Shown here in pieces: positions 1 through 6,925 of a DNA stretch of 64,000 nucleotides. Origin of the DNA: Sphingomonas piscis (lineage in GTDB: Bacteria > Pseudomonadota > Alphaproteobacteria > Sphingomonadales > Sphingomonadaceae). Positions within the stretch are counted from its first letter, which is position 1. Each line of letters begins with the position of its first letter. The DNA lies in NCBI RefSeq assembly GCF_011300455.1, contig NZ_CP049869.1:1825501-1889500 (forward strand), given 5' to 3'. The notes under the pieces were generated by a model. It was given only the letters and a program-made list of their open reading frames with translations. It had not been told where the DNA came from and did not search any database. Made by a program: the position numbers and the translations under genes.

Positions 1-26
1 TCGGCGGCGCTATGCTCGGTGCTTCA
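1..26 (-). repeat. Edge copy of the stop-codon multi-hairpin repeat (partial)
   Basis: Read on the minus strand, the bases from 26 downward begin TGAAGCACCGAGC, identical over 13 bases to the start of the repeats at 1031 and 2223, and then diverge before the window ends. As in the other copies, the first three bases are the TGA stop of the upstream gene. Only the edge is visible, so the assignment rests on the 13-base match and on its identical position relative to a stop codon. Confidence 0.4.
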
Positions 27-419
27 GCCTTGCCGACGAGTCAGATCCCATCGTCTCAACATATGTCCGATTCCGCCGATCAACAGCAGGTTCAACGTTC
101 CCAGGACAGGGTTGAAGCTCAGGTCAGGCATTTCCGGCGGCAAGAACGGCTTTGCGGTAGGGTCGAGAAAGACTATGGCGGTAGTGACGCCGGCAAACAG
201 CGTAAAAGCAGCCACGATCATCAGCGTAAGCCCAAGATCGGCCCACCTTGCTCCAGGACTCGCCCAGGCGCCGAGAAGCAGGAAGGCGAGGGCAAACAAG
301 CTCATGAACAGCATGACGCCAAGTGCAATGCCAAGCCCCGCCCCGGCGTCGATCCAGGCGATCATCGCCTCGCCGCTGAGCAACCAGCCTCCGAGGAAGA
401 GGAGGATGATGCTGGTCAT
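24..419 (-). CDS. Predicted multi-pass inner-membrane protein
   Basis: Protein of 131 residues, function not recognised. Four hydrophobic stretches are visible (about residues 3-16, 28-48, 58-80 and 103-120), followed by a basic tail (RRWDLTRRQG), so it is probably a small integral membrane protein. I start it at the ATG at 419; the 18 codons further upstream are Arg/Ala-rich and would run into the preceding gene. It lies 11 bp downstream of the frameshifted membrane gene 431-831, so the two probably form an operon. Its TGA stop coincides with the first bases of the multi-hairpin repeat seen again at 1031 and 2223. Confidence 0.6.
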   Translation of the reverse strand: MTSIILLFLGGWLLSGEAMIAWIDAGAGLGIALGVMLFMSLFALAFLLLGAWASPGARWADLGLTLMIVAAFTLFAGVTTAIVFLDPTAKPFLPPEMPDLSFNPVLGTLNLLLIGGIGHMLRRWDLTRRQG

Positions 420-430
420 CCGGCGCGCCG

Positions 431-831
431 TCACGGCTGCTCCAACTCCATGGGCGCACCTTGCTGGAACCATGCCGACCCCGCAGGCCGGAACAGGAAG
501 TAAGCAATCACCGCCAGGAACAATACCCCAAGCAAAAGCGTGGAGATGATCGGCACGGTGACGAGCCCGAACAGCAAGCCGAGCGCTCCCCCGCCACGTA
601 CAGGTATCGTGACCAGTTCAAGCCCTTCAGGATCCCGAAGCCGCAAGCCAAGTTGATGATCGCGGACAGGACGCCGATTGCCTGATGGACGCCAAGTGAG
701 AACGGACTCCGCTCTAGCATCCGCGCGACCACGGGATTGTTGAACATTGTCAACGTACTGAACACGCCAAGGATGGACGTGATAATCAGGAACCAACCGA
801 TAATGGTCAGCGAAAGCGGCCGTTTGATCAT
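431..831 (-). pseudogene. Small membrane protein gene split by a frameshift
   Basis: The N-terminal half begins MIKRPLSLTIIGWFLIITS at 831 and is a typical first membrane segment followed by a second one. After LNWSRYLYV the reading frame moves to a different frame that gives GALGLLFGLVTVPIIS and two more hydrophobic stretches, ending PMELEQP at 431. The switch falls at the five-base C run at 588-592; one more base there would restore a single 133-residue, four-segment protein. This may be a true pseudogene or a consensus error. It would be co-transcribed with the membrane gene at 24-419. Function unknown. Confidence 0.55.
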
Positions 832-907
832 GAAAGCGTCTCCCCCGAGCGGGGCCAACCTATTCACTTTTCCGTTGTGGACAAGCTACGCTTTGAGGTG
901 GGAAGTC

Positions 908-1031
908 GTCACGGAGTAAATCCGTGACGTCGAACGGGTTGGCCTGACGGCCACCCGCCGGCCGCGCTGAAGCATCTCTTCGCGCTGCTCGCGCGGCGCT
1001 TCGCGCCGGGCTCTCTGCGCTCGGTGCTTCA
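908..1031 (-). repeat. Multi-hairpin interspersed repeat, copy 1
   Basis: A 124-bp element nearly identical over most of its length to 2093-2223. It carries nested inverted repeats: TGAAGCA (968-974) with TGCTTCA (1025-1031), GGCGC-TTC-GCGCC (995-1007), GGCC-TGAC-GGCC (941-952) and GTCACGGA-GTAAA-TCCGTGAC (908-928). On the minus strand its first three bases are the TGA stop of the thermonuclease gene. It resembles REP/ERIC-type extragenic palindromic elements and could act as a terminator or mRNA stabiliser for the upstream gene; that role is inferred. Confidence 0.75.
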
Positions 1032-1643
1032 GCTGCACCAGCTCCTTCTTCCTCCGCCATATTCCCGCGCCAGGCCTTCGGCGATCAGCGTCTCGCCCAC
1101 GTCCCGCCCGTCCACCGCAACATTGCGCAGCTTGCGGCCGTACACGTCCTCGTCGCGGTCGATGCTGGTCAGGGTAATGGCGCCCGAATTGACCAGCTGC
1201 TGCAACCGTCCCGCCGCCCGCTCGCCCAGCGCCAGCTCGCTGTCGCAGCCATAATCATGCGTCTCCGGCGCATCGATCCCGGCGATCCGGATTTTCTGCC
1301 CGTCCAGGAAGATGGTGTCGCCATCCACCACGCAATTCGTTCCGCCGCCCCATTTGCACGCGCCGAACGCCTGTCTTGAGCTTGTCGTGGGGTTCGTCCG
1401 CACCGAGGGCGAGTCCGAAACCGTCGGCACCGGCGCATTGCCCGAATTCGTCGGCACCAGCGCCTCAGCCGAAGCCGTCGGTACCGCCGTCCGCTCCGCC
1501 GTCGAGTCCTCGGTTGGCAGATAGTGCCACACGGAAAAGCCGACGAACGCCGACAGCAGGATCGTCAGCCGCCAAAAGGGAAGGTCGGCAGATTGGGGAC
1601 GGGGGCGCCGCCCACGCCGGCCGCCGTTGCTGACATGGTCCAT
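1029..1643 (-). CDS. Membrane-anchored thermonuclease-family protein (SNase-like)
   Basis: Staphylococcal-nuclease-like protein of about 204 residues. After a basic N-terminus comes one hydrophobic anchor (about residues 22-38), then a Thr/Ser/Pro-rich linker, then the SNase domain in the C-terminal 120 residues. Visible signatures are VVDGDTIFLDG, IRIAGIDAPE and DEDVYGRKLRNV, containing the Asp, Arg and Glu residues typical of the family; the last residues AREYGGGRRSWCS are family-like too. It probably cleaves extracytoplasmic nucleic acid, or acts as a nuclease-like protein at the membrane. An alternative GTG start exists at 1721; I prefer the ATG at 1643. The stop codon is supplied by the adjacent repeat. 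Confidence 0.8.
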   Translation of the reverse strand: MDHVSNGGRRGRRPRPQSADLPFWRLTILLSAFVGFSVWHYLPTEDSTAERTAVPTASAEALVPTNSGNAPVPTVSDSPSVRTNPTTSSRQAFGACKWGGGTNCVVDGDTIFLDGQKIRIAGIDAPETHDYGCDSELALGERAAGRLQQLVNSGAITLTSIDRDEDVYGRKLRNVAVDGRDVGETLIAEGLAREYGGGRRSWCS

Positions 1644-1812
1644 CCCATGCCAGCTTCGCCGCGTCCGCTGAGGGGCGCGAAGAGGGGCCGCCTCGCCGCC
1701 GGGATGCCAATGCTTGCTCACCGCCGCGGCATAGACGAGGCGCGGTTGCGAACTCGTTAGCTATCGGCTCCGGTTCGGATGCGACCCGCACTGCGTCTGC
1801 TAGCGCCAGTAA

Positions 1813-2048
1813 TCATGCCGCTCGCGCCCGTCGAAACCGGCCCGAAGCCAAGCAGCACTTCTTAAAACCTCTTCCCCGATCCGCATGGGCACGGATCGTT
1901 GCGGCCGAGCTTTTCGACCAGCTCCTTCTCTCTGCCGCGCACGAAGCGCAGCCCGCGCTTCACGCGCGTCTCGCTGGGGAAGCCCTTACGCCGCTTGGAC
2001 GTGCGCTCGAAAGCAGGGCAGGTCGGCGTGTGTTTGGATCGTCTTCAT
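1813..2048 (-). pseudogene. SEC-C motif small protein, frameshifted
   Basis: The minus strand encodes a small basic protein starting [11 protein letters not shown] at 2048; after a shift of frame it continues as [17 protein letters not shown] and ends with the SEC-C zinc-binding signature [14 protein letters not shown] stop (1862-1864) falls directly after GKRF, but the next frame reads KKCCLASGR, the normal continuation of this motif. Two single-base insertions therefore seem to disrupt it, one near the start and one at the four-base A run 1864-1867. Intact relatives are small metal-binding proteins of unknown role. It may be a pseudogene or a sequence error. Confidence 0.5.
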
Positions 2049-2092
2049 GATCGCCTCCTGTGCTTGCGGAGGCGGGCGAGTAGGGGAAAGCC

Positions 2093-2223
2093 GTCACGGA
2101 GTAAATCCGTGACGTCGAACGGGTTCGGTCAGCGCGGCTGACCGCCCCGTCGGCCGCGCTGAAGCTTCTCCTCGCGCTGCTCGCGCGGCGCTTCGCGCCG
2201 GGCTCTCTGCACTCGGTGCTTCA
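2093..2223 (-). repeat. Multi-hairpin interspersed repeat, copy 2
   Basis: A 131-bp element matching 908-1031. It keeps the outer TGAAGC/GCTTCA arms, the GGCGC-TTC-GCGCC hairpin (2187-2199) and the terminal GTCACGGA/TCCGTGAC hairpin (2093-2113). The middle differs from copy 1 in sequence but is again an inverted repeat, GGTCAGC-GCG-GCTGACC (2127-2143). On the minus strand its first triplet is the TGA stop of gene 2221-2469, exactly as in copy 1. Confidence 0.75.
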
Positions 2224-2469
2224 GCGGAGCGGCACGATCCTTAGCGCGTCGATGGGGCTGGCGCTGGTGCGCATCATGTCGGTGGCGTCCTGGATCAGGC
2301 GGTCGAGCTTGGCCGAATCGAAGCCGGGGTAGCCCGGCCGCAATTCCAGCGCAGTCTCAACGCACAGGATGATCCGCCGCTCGCCGCCGTCCAACTCCCA
2401 CTCGTGCCAGGACTGAAGCACGCAGCGGTCGTTGTCCGCGCTCGTTGCCCGTTCGGGATTGTCGCTCAT
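2221..2469 (-). CDS. Hypothetical small acidic protein
   Basis: Protein of 82 residues starting MSDNPERATS and ending DALRIVPLR. It has no signal peptide or membrane segment and no motif I recognise. The start ATG overlaps the stop of the upstream gene by four bases (ATGA), which points to translational coupling and favours this start over a longer upstream ORF made of Arg/Gly-rich shadow sequence. Its stop codon is the first triplet of repeat copy 2. Confidence 0.65.
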   Translation of the reverse strand: MSDNPERATSADNDRCVLQSWHEWELDGGERRIILCVETALELRPGYPGFDSAKLDRLIQDATDMMRTSASPIDALRIVPLR

Positions 2470-2804
2470 CGCGGCGCCTCGTCCTGCTCGCCATCGGCGT
2501 GCCCGATATCCGGATTCTCGTTGATCCCATCCGTCGCGGCCTCTTCGGCATCCCGGGCGAAAGCCTGGTCCAGCTCGGTTCCGCTGACCTGGCGATGCAG
2601 GGTTCCGGTGGGTGTCGGGACGACCAGCACGGTGGAGGTGCGCCGAAGCGCCCGGTGGCCCTGCGCCTCCCACGCTTCCTCCCGCGTCTCCACCTCATAG
2701 GTGCCGGCGGGGTAAACCTCGGGCGCCTTGCCGAGCATGAAGGGCCGCGCGAAGACCAGGCGCCTGCTGGTCACGCGTTCAAATCCGTCTTCATGGCCTG
2801 ACAT
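2466..2804 (-). CDS. Hypothetical protein
   Basis: Protein of 112 residues beginning MSGHEDGFERV. The first 75 residues are mixed beta-like (VYPAGTYEVETREEAW, STVLVVPTPTGTL) and the last third is strongly acidic (EEAATDGINENPDI). No membrane segment and no recognised family. It is the first gene of a two-gene operon with the 82-residue protein downstream, with which it shares a four-base stop/start overlap. Confidence 0.65.
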   Translation of the reverse strand: MSGHEDGFERVTSRRLVFARPFMLGKAPEVYPAGTYEVETREEAWEAQGHRALRRTSTVLVVPTPTGTLHRQVSGTELDQAFARDAEEAATDGINENPDIGHADGEQDEAPR

Positions 2805-3058
2805 GGTTTCGCATCTCCTCGGGGCCGGGAGCGCGAACCTGTCTCTCAGTCGCCAAGCGGCAGGGGTCGGCCTTGGCGATTCAATACAAGCGAACGAACG
2901 GCGCCTTCGGGTGCAAGCAATCGCACTTGGCGTGGGGCGCCGGCGTCATCCGCGCCCGATGGCGGCGTTCCGCCAGTTTAGGTGATCCGCACTGCCCGTG
3001 TTACAAGGGCGTATCGCACGCAGACATCAGTAGGCGCGTGCGGCTGAGAGATCCCCTT

Positions 3059-3103
3059 CATCCCAGTGGATGGCGCGCTCCCGCTTACGAAGGGAGTTCC
3101 GTC
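3059..3103 (+). promoter_or_regulatory. Paired hairpins hiding a ribosome binding site
   Basis: Two short hairpins precede the ATG at 3104: CATCC-cagt-GGATG (3059-3072) and CTCCC/GGGAG (3078-3082 with 3092-3096). The GGGAG arm is also the apparent Shine-Dalgarno sequence, 7 bases upstream of the start. Folding would therefore block translation of the three-gene operon that follows, as in RNA thermometers or other translational switches. The stems are only 5 bp, so this is a candidate, not a firm call. Confidence 0.35.
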
Positions 3104-3259
3104 ATGGATCTCAACTATCTCTACAAACGCCACCAGATCTCGCTCCACATGTCGGATCACGCCGCCTGCGCCCAGGCGCGCGGCATCCACCGCGATTTCA
3201 CGCGCGCCTATGCGGCATTGATCGGCGTCGAACGCAGCCGGCTTGGGGCCGCGGCATGA
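3104..3259 (+). CDS. Hypothetical small protein, first of a three-gene micro-operon
   Basis: Protein of 51 residues (MDLNYLYKRHQISLHM to RSRLGAAA), too short for most ORF callers when started here. The ATG at 3104 follows a clear GGGAG ribosome site. A longer in-frame ORF from 2873 has no such site, and its extra sequence looks non-coding. The body is basic and His-rich (HMSDHAACAQARGIHRD) with no recognised domain. Its stop overlaps the ATG of the next gene by four bases, indicating translational coupling. Confidence 0.6.
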   Translation: MDLNYLYKRHQISLHMSDHAACAQARGIHRDFTRAYAALIGVERSRLGAAA

Positions 3260-3405
3260 CCGTCAACGACAATCATCCCGACGCTGGCGAGATGGAGCGG
3301 CTCGGCGTCGTCCGGGTCCAGACCGAAAGCTTCCTGTGGGGCGGCTTTCGCTACGGCACCGCCCGCGAAGCCATGGCTGCCGCACGCCGGGGGCCGTCCA
3401 AATGA
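3256..3405 (+). CDS. Hypothetical small protein, second of the micro-operon
   Basis: Protein of 49 residues (MTVNDNHPDAGEME to ARRGPSK). The start overlaps the upstream stop in an ATGA arrangement and the stop overlaps the next start in the same way. It contains TESFLWGGFRYGTAREAM, a compact aromatic stretch, but no motif I can name. The double coupling is the main support for it being translated. Confidence 0.6.
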   Translation: MTVNDNHPDAGEMERLGVVRVQTESFLWGGFRYGTAREAMAAARRGPSK

Positions 3406-3626
3406 GCCGTGCGCTCTTCGTGAACCTGACGGAGGCGCAGGTGATCGCCAGCTGCGAAGCCGAAAATGTCGGCATCTCCGCGATCGAGCGCATTCCCCAG
3501 GGCGGAACGCGCGTCGTCTGCATGAGCGTCGAGGGCGCGGGCACCATGACCCGCAAGTTCAAGGGCAAGCTGATCACCGAAGAGGTCACCCGCGAACGCC
3601 ACCGTCCGCGCACGCCCCTTTGGTAA
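3402..3626 (+). CDS. Hypothetical small protein, third of the micro-operon
   Basis: Protein of 74 residues (MSRALFVNLTEAQVIASCE to HRPRTPLW). The N-terminal half looks like a small alpha/beta fold (an E-A-Q-V-I helix followed by GGTRVVCMSV), and the C-terminus is basic. It is soluble, without signal or membrane segments. The ATGA overlap with the previous gene supports co-translation. No family recognised. Confidence 0.65.
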   Translation: MSRALFVNLTEAQVIASCEAENVGISAIERIPQGGTRVVCMSVEGAGTMTRKFKGKLITEEVTRERHRPRTPLW

Positions 3627-3668
3627 GGTAAGCCTCAGCACCGTTGACCGCTCCGTCCGCCGGGCGCG

Positions 3669-3968
3669 CTACGCACCGGGCTCGCTGGGCTCCGTCCTTG
3701 CGCCGCTCGCCGGCGACGTCCGGTCCGCAAATCCATTCTCCCGCTGCTCATAAGTCACCGACCAATCGAGGGTCGCCATGCGCTCGGCGATCAGCTCCGC
3801 GACCAGCCGCTTCGGGTCCTGCTCGTCGTCGGGATTGATGCGATAGCCCTTCTTCACCCGCGCCGCGAAGTCCGGGTCCTTGCCCCACACCCACTTGGGC
3901 AGGCGCCGCAACCAGATCGCCACCACAATCGCCAGCGCGCGGCCCTCAACCTTGATTCGCTCTCCCAT
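3669..3968 (-). CDS. Hypothetical protein
   Basis: Protein of 99 residues (MGERIKVEGRALAIVVAIW to EPSEPGA). There is a hydrophobic patch at residues 11-20 and then a charged, Pro-containing body (GYRINPDDEQDPKRLVAELIAERM). The last 15 residues (SPASGARTEPSEPGA) are encoded by DNA that resembles a diverged copy of the repeat seen at 1031 and 2223, so the true C-terminus may have been altered by repeat insertion. Function unknown. Confidence 0.55.
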   Translation of the reverse strand: MGERIKVEGRALAIVVAIWLRRLPKWVWGKDPDFAARVKKGYRINPDDEQDPKRLVAELIAERMATLDWSVTYEQRENGFADRTSPASGARTEPSEPGA

Positions 3969-4315
3969 GGGAGGAACAAATAGAGAACGATAGGGAAGCT
4001 GTCACGACGCGTCTGGCGACCCGCGCCGAATTTCGCTGACCTGCTCGGCCGATCCGAACGGCCATCGGAAGGCTCATTCGACTGTGCTTAAGTCCGCACC
4101 TGGCGCGCGAACACCGAAACAGTTGAGAGTTTAAGCTGGCGCAAGAGGCGCGCGCTTCGGGCCTAACAATTGTTGCACCGATGCTGTAGGGTGGATTCCG
4201 CTACTAGTCGCATCTGACGGTCTTCGGGCGCTTTGCGGCTCCTCATTCCTTCTCTTCGCTTCTCCTAGCCGAAGCGGGACCGATGTCGGATCCGCCCAAA
4301 CAAGGAATGACCATC
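3969..4315 (+). promoter_or_regulatory. Long upstream region of the cold-shock gene
   Basis: This stretch of about 350 bp has no convincing ORF. It lies between the divergent start of the hypothetical gene at 3968 and the cold-shock gene at 4316. Cold-shock genes of this family usually carry long structured leaders, so part of it is likely a 5-prime untranslated region; I could not place the promoter. The ribosome site AAGGA sits at 4303-4307, nine bases before the ATG. Confidence 0.35.
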
Positions 4316-4522
4316 ATGCCGATCGGCACCGTAAAATTCTTCAACGAGACCAAGGGCTACGGCTTCATTCAGCCGGAAGACGGCGGCACCGACGCCTTTG
4401 TCCACATCAGCGCCGTCGAGCGCGCCGGCATGAGCACGCTGCAGAAGGAACAGCGTGTGAGCTACGAGCTTGAGGAAGACCGCCGCGGCAAGACCAGCGC
4501 GGTCAACCTCCAGAGCGCCTGA
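4316..4522 (+). CDS. Cold-shock domain protein (CspA family)
   Basis: Single OB-fold protein of 68 residues. Both RNA-binding motifs are intact: RNP1-like KGYGFI (residues 13-18) and RNP2-like DAFVHIS (26-32). It binds single-stranded RNA/DNA and acts as an RNA chaperone, often after cold or growth transitions. I use the ATG at 4316 because AAGGA is well spaced from it; ATGs at 4307 and 4283 are less well placed. It has a long upstream gap and two hairpins downstream, in keeping with post-transcriptional control. Length is normal for the family. Confidence 0.93.
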   Translation: MPIGTVKFFNETKGYGFIQPEDGGTDAFVHISAVERAGMSTLQKEQRVSYELEEDRRGKTSAVNLQSA

Positions 4523-4530
4523 CGCCTACC

Positions 4531-4578
4531 GCCCTCCCTCGGGAGGGCAACCGGCCCGCTCACCACCGGGCGGGCCGG
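4531..4578 (+). terminator. Tandem hairpins after the cold-shock gene
   Basis: Two GC-rich hairpins follow the stop codon: GCCCTCC-ctcg-GGAGGGC (4531-4548) and CCGGCCCG/CGGGCCGG (4551-4558 with 4571-4578). There is no T-run after them, so they may act as a mRNA stabiliser or Rho-linked end rather than a classic intrinsic terminator. The next gene starts 28 bp later on the same strand. Confidence 0.45.
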
Positions 4579-4606
4579 ACTCACATTCCAGCGGAAGGAA
4601 CCCAGC

Positions 4607-4816
4607 ATGACGATCAGCACCCGCCTTGGCGAGATCGACACCTACCGCGCCCGCGCCGCCGAATGCCGCGCCCAGGCCGACGAAGCGACGCTTCAGAACG
4701 TCAAGGACCGCTGCCTCCGCGCCGAGGAAGCCTGGACCGGCATGGCGCAGCGCCTCGAACGGCACGAAAAGCTGAAAGCCGTCGCGGCGCCGTCGGTAGA
4801 AGCAGTCGCGGAGTAA
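4607..4816 (+). CDS. Small helical hypothetical protein
   Basis: Protein of 69 residues (MTISTRLGEIDTYRARAAEC to APSVEAVAE), almost entirely predicted helix and rich in Ala, Arg and Glu. The start is supported by GGAAGGA about 10 bases upstream. Similar small proteins containing AAECRAQA and a Leu-x-x-E-x-x-W pattern are frequent in alphaproteobacteria, but I know no function for them. It could be co-transcribed with the cold-shock gene 85 bp upstream. Confidence 0.65.
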   Translation: MTISTRLGEIDTYRARAAECRAQADEATLQNVKDRCLRAEEAWTGMAQRLERHEKLKAVAAPSVEAVAE

Positions 4817-4863
4817 CATTCCAGCGTGCCGTAGCTACGGCTGGAACCGCGCTGACCACCTGA

Positions 4864-5211
4864 TCAGGCGCGCAGCACCTTCTCCATCGCCTTGCCGCGG
4901 GCGATCTCGTCGATCAGCAGGTCGAGGTAGCGGATCTCCCGCATCAGCGGCTCCTCCACCTCGTGCACCCTCACGCCGCATACCGTCCCGCGGATGGTCT
5001 CCCGCGCCGGGTTCATCATGGGCGCCCTGGCAAAGAATTGTTCAAACGTCCTGGCGTCGGCCACCGCCGCGGCCAATTCCTCATCCGAATAGCCCGTGAG
5101 CCAGCGGATCGCCTGGTCGACCTCCGCCTTGGTGCGCCCCTTGCGCTCCGCCTTGGTGACGTACAGCGGGTAAACGGAGCCGAAGCTGGTCGAATAGATG
5201 CGGTGCGCCAC
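4864..5211 (-). CDS. DUF2200 family protein
   Basis: Protein of 115 residues starting [18 protein letters not shown], matching the very characteristic opening of DUF2200. The family signature continues with [19 protein letters not shown] and TGYSDEEL. These are small cytosolic proteins of unknown function. Length is normal. It stands alone on the minus strand, downstream of the YdeI-like gene. Confidence 0.85.
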   Translation of the reverse strand: MAHRIYSTSFGSVYPLYVTKAERKGRTKAEVDQAIRWLTGYSDEELAAAVADARTFEQFFARAPMMNPARETIRGTVCGVRVHEVEEPLMREIRYLDLLIDEIARGKAMEKVLRA

Positions 5212-5252
5212 AAGTGGATCGTTGCCCGCCGCGGCGGAAAGCGCAAGCGCCG

Positions 5253-5837
5253 CTAGCCGTGCACCGTCTCGCCGCGCTCCAGCATGGCGACGAACTTGGC
5301 GACGTTGCGAGCCCGCGCTTCGGCCGTCTTCACCGCGCCGATGCGATAAAGAATGGCGTAGCGGTTGGCGCCGCTCAGGGTCGCGAAGAAAGCGGCAGCC
5401 TTTGGGTTGTCGTCCAGGGCGGCACGGAGATCGGGCGGCACCTCGGCCTTGCTCGCCGGCGCATAGGCCGCGTCCCAGCGGCCGTCAGCCTTCGCGGCCT
5501 CGACCTGCGCCATCCCGCGGGGACGCATTCTTCCTTCGGCGATCAGCTGCCCCGCGCGCTTGACGTTGACCTGCGACCATTTGCTCCGTGCCCGCCGCGG
5601 CGTGAAGCGGATCAGCCACCAGGCGTCGTCATACTTGTCGAGCTGCCCGTCGATCCAGCCATGGCACAATGCGGCATCGATAGCTTCGGCCTTGGACACG
5701 CTCGCGATTCCGGAACCGTTCTTCGCGAGCTTGAGCCACATCCCGCGCGAGTCCGCCGGCTGCGCCTCTAGCCAGCGCTCCAGCGCGGCGAGATCCTCAA
5801 ACGCAATGATCGGCAGGCCTGCGCGCTCTTCGGTCAT
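5253..5837 (-). CDS. YdeI/OmpD-associated family protein
   Basis: Protein of about 194 residues. The central part ([47 protein letters not shown]) is the hallmark of the YdeI/OmdA family, whose members are linked to stress and peptide resistance in some bacteria but lack a defined biochemical role. The helical C-terminus ([24 protein letters not shown]) is also typical. I start at MTEERAG (5837); the longer ORF to 5891 would overlap the neighbouring gene 5848-6321. Confidence 0.85.
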   Translation of the reverse strand: MTEERAGLPIIAFEDLAALERWLEAQPADSRGMWLKLAKNGSGIASVSKAEAIDAALCHGWIDGQLDKYDDAWWLIRFTPRRARSKWSQVNVKRAGQLIAEGRMRPRGMAQVEAAKADGRWDAAYAPASKAEVPPDLRAALDDNPKAAAFFATLSGANRYAILYRIGAVKTAEARARNVAKFVAMLERGETVHG

Positions 5838-5847
5838 GTCGGGCAAC

Positions 5848-6321
5848 TCAGTCGCACAGCTTTCCGGTTTGTTTGCAGTATGCGGCGGCAACGTCTTTCT
5901 TAAAGTCCATGCCTTCGATCGCCGCGACGGTGCCCGCGATCACCTGCGGCTGGCTGGCGCGCCAGCGTTGACCCGCCGGGCTTTCCATAAAGGCGGCGAC
6001 CGCCTTCAGCTCGTCGACGCTCAGCGCCTCGGCATAGGCATGGCCGTTGGCGCTTAGCGCCTTGTCGATGCCTGAGCTTGCGGTCCTTTGCGCGATTCGG
6101 CGAAGCTCGGCCTGCTCGGCGGCGGTCAGTTCCTTGTGCCGAGCGACGAGCTCGTCCGTGTCTTTCTTGACCATCATCGGCAGCAAGGTGCCGAGCAAGC
6201 CCGCGTTGGCGATGCGGCGGCCAAGCGCCTCCGCCTCCGCGCTCGGCGCGGCAGCTGCAAGGACCAGTGCCATCATCAACGCCATCGTCGCTCTCCCGAT
6301 ACCCTCGACTAGCCTAGCCAT
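5848..6321 (-). CDS. DUF2059 domain protein, exported
   Basis: Protein of 157 residues. An N-terminal signal-like segment (residues 10-29, ending APSAEAEA) is followed by a helical domain whose ALSVDELKAVAAFMESPAGQRW is the DUF2059 signature. The family is periplasmic and of unknown function. It ends AYCKQTGKLCD, with two cysteines that could form a disulfide. The start at 6321 gives a proper signal peptide, unlike the longer ORF to 6498. It lies 10 bp upstream of the YdeI-like gene, so the two may be co-transcribed. Confidence 0.75.
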   Translation of the reverse strand: MARLVEGIGRATMALMMALVLAAAAPSAEAEALGRRIANAGLLGTLLPMMVKKDTDELVARHKELTAAEQAELRRIAQRTASSGIDKALSANGHAYAEALSVDELKAVAAFMESPAGQRWRASQPQVIAGTVAAIEGMDFKKDVAAAYCKQTGKLCD

Positions 6322-6422
6322 CGCCGTTGCTGCTGGCCAGAAATGACACGACATCCGGTGCCGTCGGCGCCAAATTTGCGGTCGTGCGTTGGGGGAGGCA
6401 GGCAATTCGGGAGACAGGCAAG

Positions 6423-6818
6423 ATGAACAGGCTTTGGGGTCGTGCGGCGTCATATTGTTCGGTGCTGATGCTCGCGGCGGCGACAGCGTCGCCCGCACCC
6501 GCGATCGAGCCCGGACGCGCTGCCCGGATCAGCAGCACGGTGACGAGCGATGTGCGCGTTCATCGTGGCGGCGGCGACTGGATGAACCACCGCCGCGACC
6601 GTCGTGGCGCCGGACGCCGCGGCTGGGGCGGTTTCGATAATTATGGATATTATTATGCGCCAGGCGAGTGGGCGCGGTCGAACAACCGTGCCTGGGAATC
6701 GGACAGCTTCAACGACTGGTGGCATGACGATCCGAGCCGCTCGATGCCGCGCTGGACGCAAGGAAACCGCCGCGAGTGCCGTCAGCAATATTGGACCAGC
6801 GCCGGCTGGACCTGCTGA
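6423..6818 (+). CDS. Secreted Arg/Gly/Trp-rich small protein
   Basis: Protein of 131 residues with a signal peptide (MNRLWGRAASYCSVLMLAAAT, cleavage near PAPA). The mature part is rich in Arg, Gly, Asp and aromatic residues (RRGWGGFDNYGYYYAPGEW, SFNDWWHDDPSRSM) and ends CRQQYWTSAGWTC, with two cysteines. No known domain. It is probably periplasmic or surface exposed. A clear hairpin terminator follows at 6825-6848. Confidence 0.65.
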   Translation: MNRLWGRAASYCSVLMLAAATASPAPAIEPGRAARISSTVTSDVRVHRGGGDWMNHRRDRRGAGRRGWGGFDNYGYYYAPGEWARSNNRAWESDSFNDWWHDDPSRSMPRWTQGNRRECRQQYWTSAGWTC

Positions 6819-6824
6819 AATGGC

Positions 6825-6848
6825 GGGAACGGTAACGTTATCGTTCCC
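6825..6848 (+). terminator. Hairpin terminator of the secreted protein gene
   Basis: Near-perfect inverted repeat GGGAACG/CGTTCCC (6825-6831 with 6842-6848) with an inner TAAC/GTTA pairing. It begins 6 bp after the stop codon. A second hairpin, CCACCGA-cga-TCGGTGG (6890-6906), follows just before the next gene. T-rich sequence after the stem is short. Confidence 0.5.
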
Positions 6849-6925
6849 AGTTCCAATTCCGGCGAATAGGACGTAGCAACCCTCCAAAGCCACCGACGAT
6901 CGGTGGTGCGATTGGGGGTGCTGGG

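Noticed and set aside
3044..3049. CTGAGA resembling a thiamine-pyrophosphate riboswitch box
   Set aside because: The other conserved riboswitch parts are missing and the downstream genes are not thiamine genes.
3612..3720. Possible fourth copy of the stop-codon repeat
   Set aside because: Only a diverged core (GAGCCC, GAGCCCGG, GCGCGCC) is similar and the stop-codon placement is not the same, so it is mentioned only with the neighbouring gene.
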